A DNA stretch of 14,799 bases from an uncultured Clostridia bacterium. Its GTDB lineage: Bacteria; Bacillota; Clostridia; Christensenellales; DTU072. The position numbers and the translations under genes were made by a program. Below, piece after piece: positions 14,534 to 14,799 of the stretch (positions are counted from its first letter, which is position 1; every line of letters starts with the position of its first letter). The notes under the pieces were generated by a model, which did no database searches, was not told where the DNA came from, and saw only the letters and a list, made by a program, of their open reading frames with translations. Where the stretch lies: the NCBI GenBank assembly GCA_944350065.1, contig CALVOD010000022.1, positions 1 through 14,799 on the forward strand, given 5' to 3'.

Positions 14534-14570
14534 AAAAATCAGATTCCATTACGGAGTCTGATTTTTCTTT
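14534..14570 (+). terminator. intrinsic terminator of the rnf operon
   Basis: AATCAGATTCC (14537-14547) pairs with GGAGTCTGATT (14553-14563), with one G-U pair and a five-base loop. A-rich and T-rich flanks extend the stem, and TTTTTCTTTT closes it. The stretch 14427-14533 between rnfB and this structure holds no gene I can support. Confidence 0.85.
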
Positions 14571-14591
14571 TGTTGTGGTAATCAATTCAAA

Positions 14592-14620
14592 TTGCAATCA
14601 TCTTGTCTTTTTGATATAAT
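14592..14620 (+). promoter_or_regulatory. upstream promoter of the partial kinase gene
   Basis: TTGCAA (14592-14597) and consensus TATAAT (14615-14620) are separated by 17 bases. TG at 14612-14613 makes it an extended -10. Transcription would start near 14627, inside the inverted repeat that follows. Confidence 0.65.
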
Positions 14621-14623
14621 ATA

Positions 14624-14652
14624 GTAAAGAAAAACATTAACTGTTTCTTTAC
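14624..14652. repeat. inverted repeat between two promoters, candidate operator
   Basis: GTAAAGAAA (14624-14632) and TTTCTTTAC (14644-14652) are perfect nine-base arms around an 11-base spacer. The repeat begins just after the first -10 box and ends nine bases before the TG of the second extended -10. A protein bound here could block the first promoter; alternatively it forms a leader hairpin. Confidence 0.5.
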
Positions 14653-14660
14653 CAAAACTA

Positions 14661-14669
14661 TGTTATAAT
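14661..14669 (+). promoter_or_regulatory. second extended -10 element before the partial kinase gene
   Basis: TGTTATAAT (14661-14669) is a consensus extended -10 (TGnTATAAT) with no good -35 box at the usual distance. Transcription from it would give a leader of about 25 bases before the ATG at 14700. Confidence 0.45.
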
Positions 14670-14699
14670 AAAAATGACTTATTACGTGGAGCAAATAAG

Positions 14700-14799
14700 A
14701 TGAAAAAACTTCCCAAACAACTTAAAAACGTGCTGTTCACGATAATTATATTGATTGTTGCGTTCGGGGTATCCGTTCTTTTACAAGACGTGCTTACGA
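14700..14799 (+). CDS. start of a probable DUF4118/KdpD-type sensor histidine kinase (cut by window end)
   Basis: Only 33 complete codons are present. The protein starts with a short basic segment (MKKLPKQLKN) and enters a membrane helix (about 11-28), followed by LLQDVLT. This resembles the beginning of clostridial sensor kinases whose membrane part is a DUF4118 domain, the same sensor module as in KdpD. The match is from memory of such N-termini and is too short to be certain; another membrane protein is possible. GGAG (14688-14691) lies eight bases before the ATG. It is a separate unit from the rnf operon. Confidence 0.45.
   Translation, partial: MKKLPKQLKNVLFTIIILIVAFGVSVLLQDVLT

Noticed and set aside
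14481..14570. Possible small RNA from a TATAAT at 14510-14515 ending at the rnf terminator
   Set aside because: No -35 box at a suitable distance and the transcript would be under 60 bases, mostly terminator. More likely an AT-rich coincidence in the rnf 3' region.

Overview
This is a stretch of a moderately GC-rich chromosome from a strictly anaerobic Firmicute, most likely an uncultured gut-type member of class Clostridia. The basis is a complete six-subunit Rnf operon in the clostridial order rnfCDGEAB with a cluster-rich RnfB, a tetrahydrofolate (THF) riboswitch in front of a folate ECF S component, a SpoVB-like flippase, a hexameric-type glutamate dehydrogenase, and strong AAGGAGG ribosome binding sites inside the operon. 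A placement near Christensenellales is a guess from style only. I see no mobile element, CRISPR array, tRNA or rRNA.

Layout. Positions 1-811 hold a riboswitch-controlled folate transporter S component (+ strand). Convergent to it, 877-2433 (-) encodes a polysaccharide/lipid-II type flippase. Behind a strong terminator, 2575-3912 (-) encodes NADP-type glutamate dehydrogenase, whose promoter carries a perfect 26-bp palindrome. Divergent from it, 4166-9145 (+) encodes a 1659-residue surface protein. It has a lipoprotein signal at one end, a transmembrane helix at the other, and about five jelly-roll, carbohydrate-binding-module-like units plus a fibronectin type III domain between. A textbook terminator closes that gene. 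Then 9311-14426 (+) is the rnfCDGEAB operon, with its own promoter immediately before rnfC and a terminator at 14534-14570. The window ends in the first 33 codons of a probable DUF4118/KdpD-type sensor histidine kinase, preceded by two promoter-like elements and an inverted repeat.

How the parts work together. Rnf couples electron transfer from reduced ferredoxin to NAD+ with export of Na+ or H+, and is a main energy converter in fermenting anaerobes. Glutamate dehydrogenase links nitrogen assimilation to 2-oxoglutarate and NADPH. The folate S component scavenges a vitamin with a shared ECF energising module that is not in this window. The flippase and the giant surface protein belong to the cell envelope. 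Apart from the Rnf operon these are separate transcription units with no evident joint pathway.

The most novel item is the giant double-anchored surface protein: its repeats are clear, its ligand is unknown, and I cannot assign it to a named family. Other points of interest are the near-leaderless rnfC start, the terminator-like hairpin that also buries the folT ribosome binding site, and the palindromes at the gdhA promoter and before the partial kinase gene.
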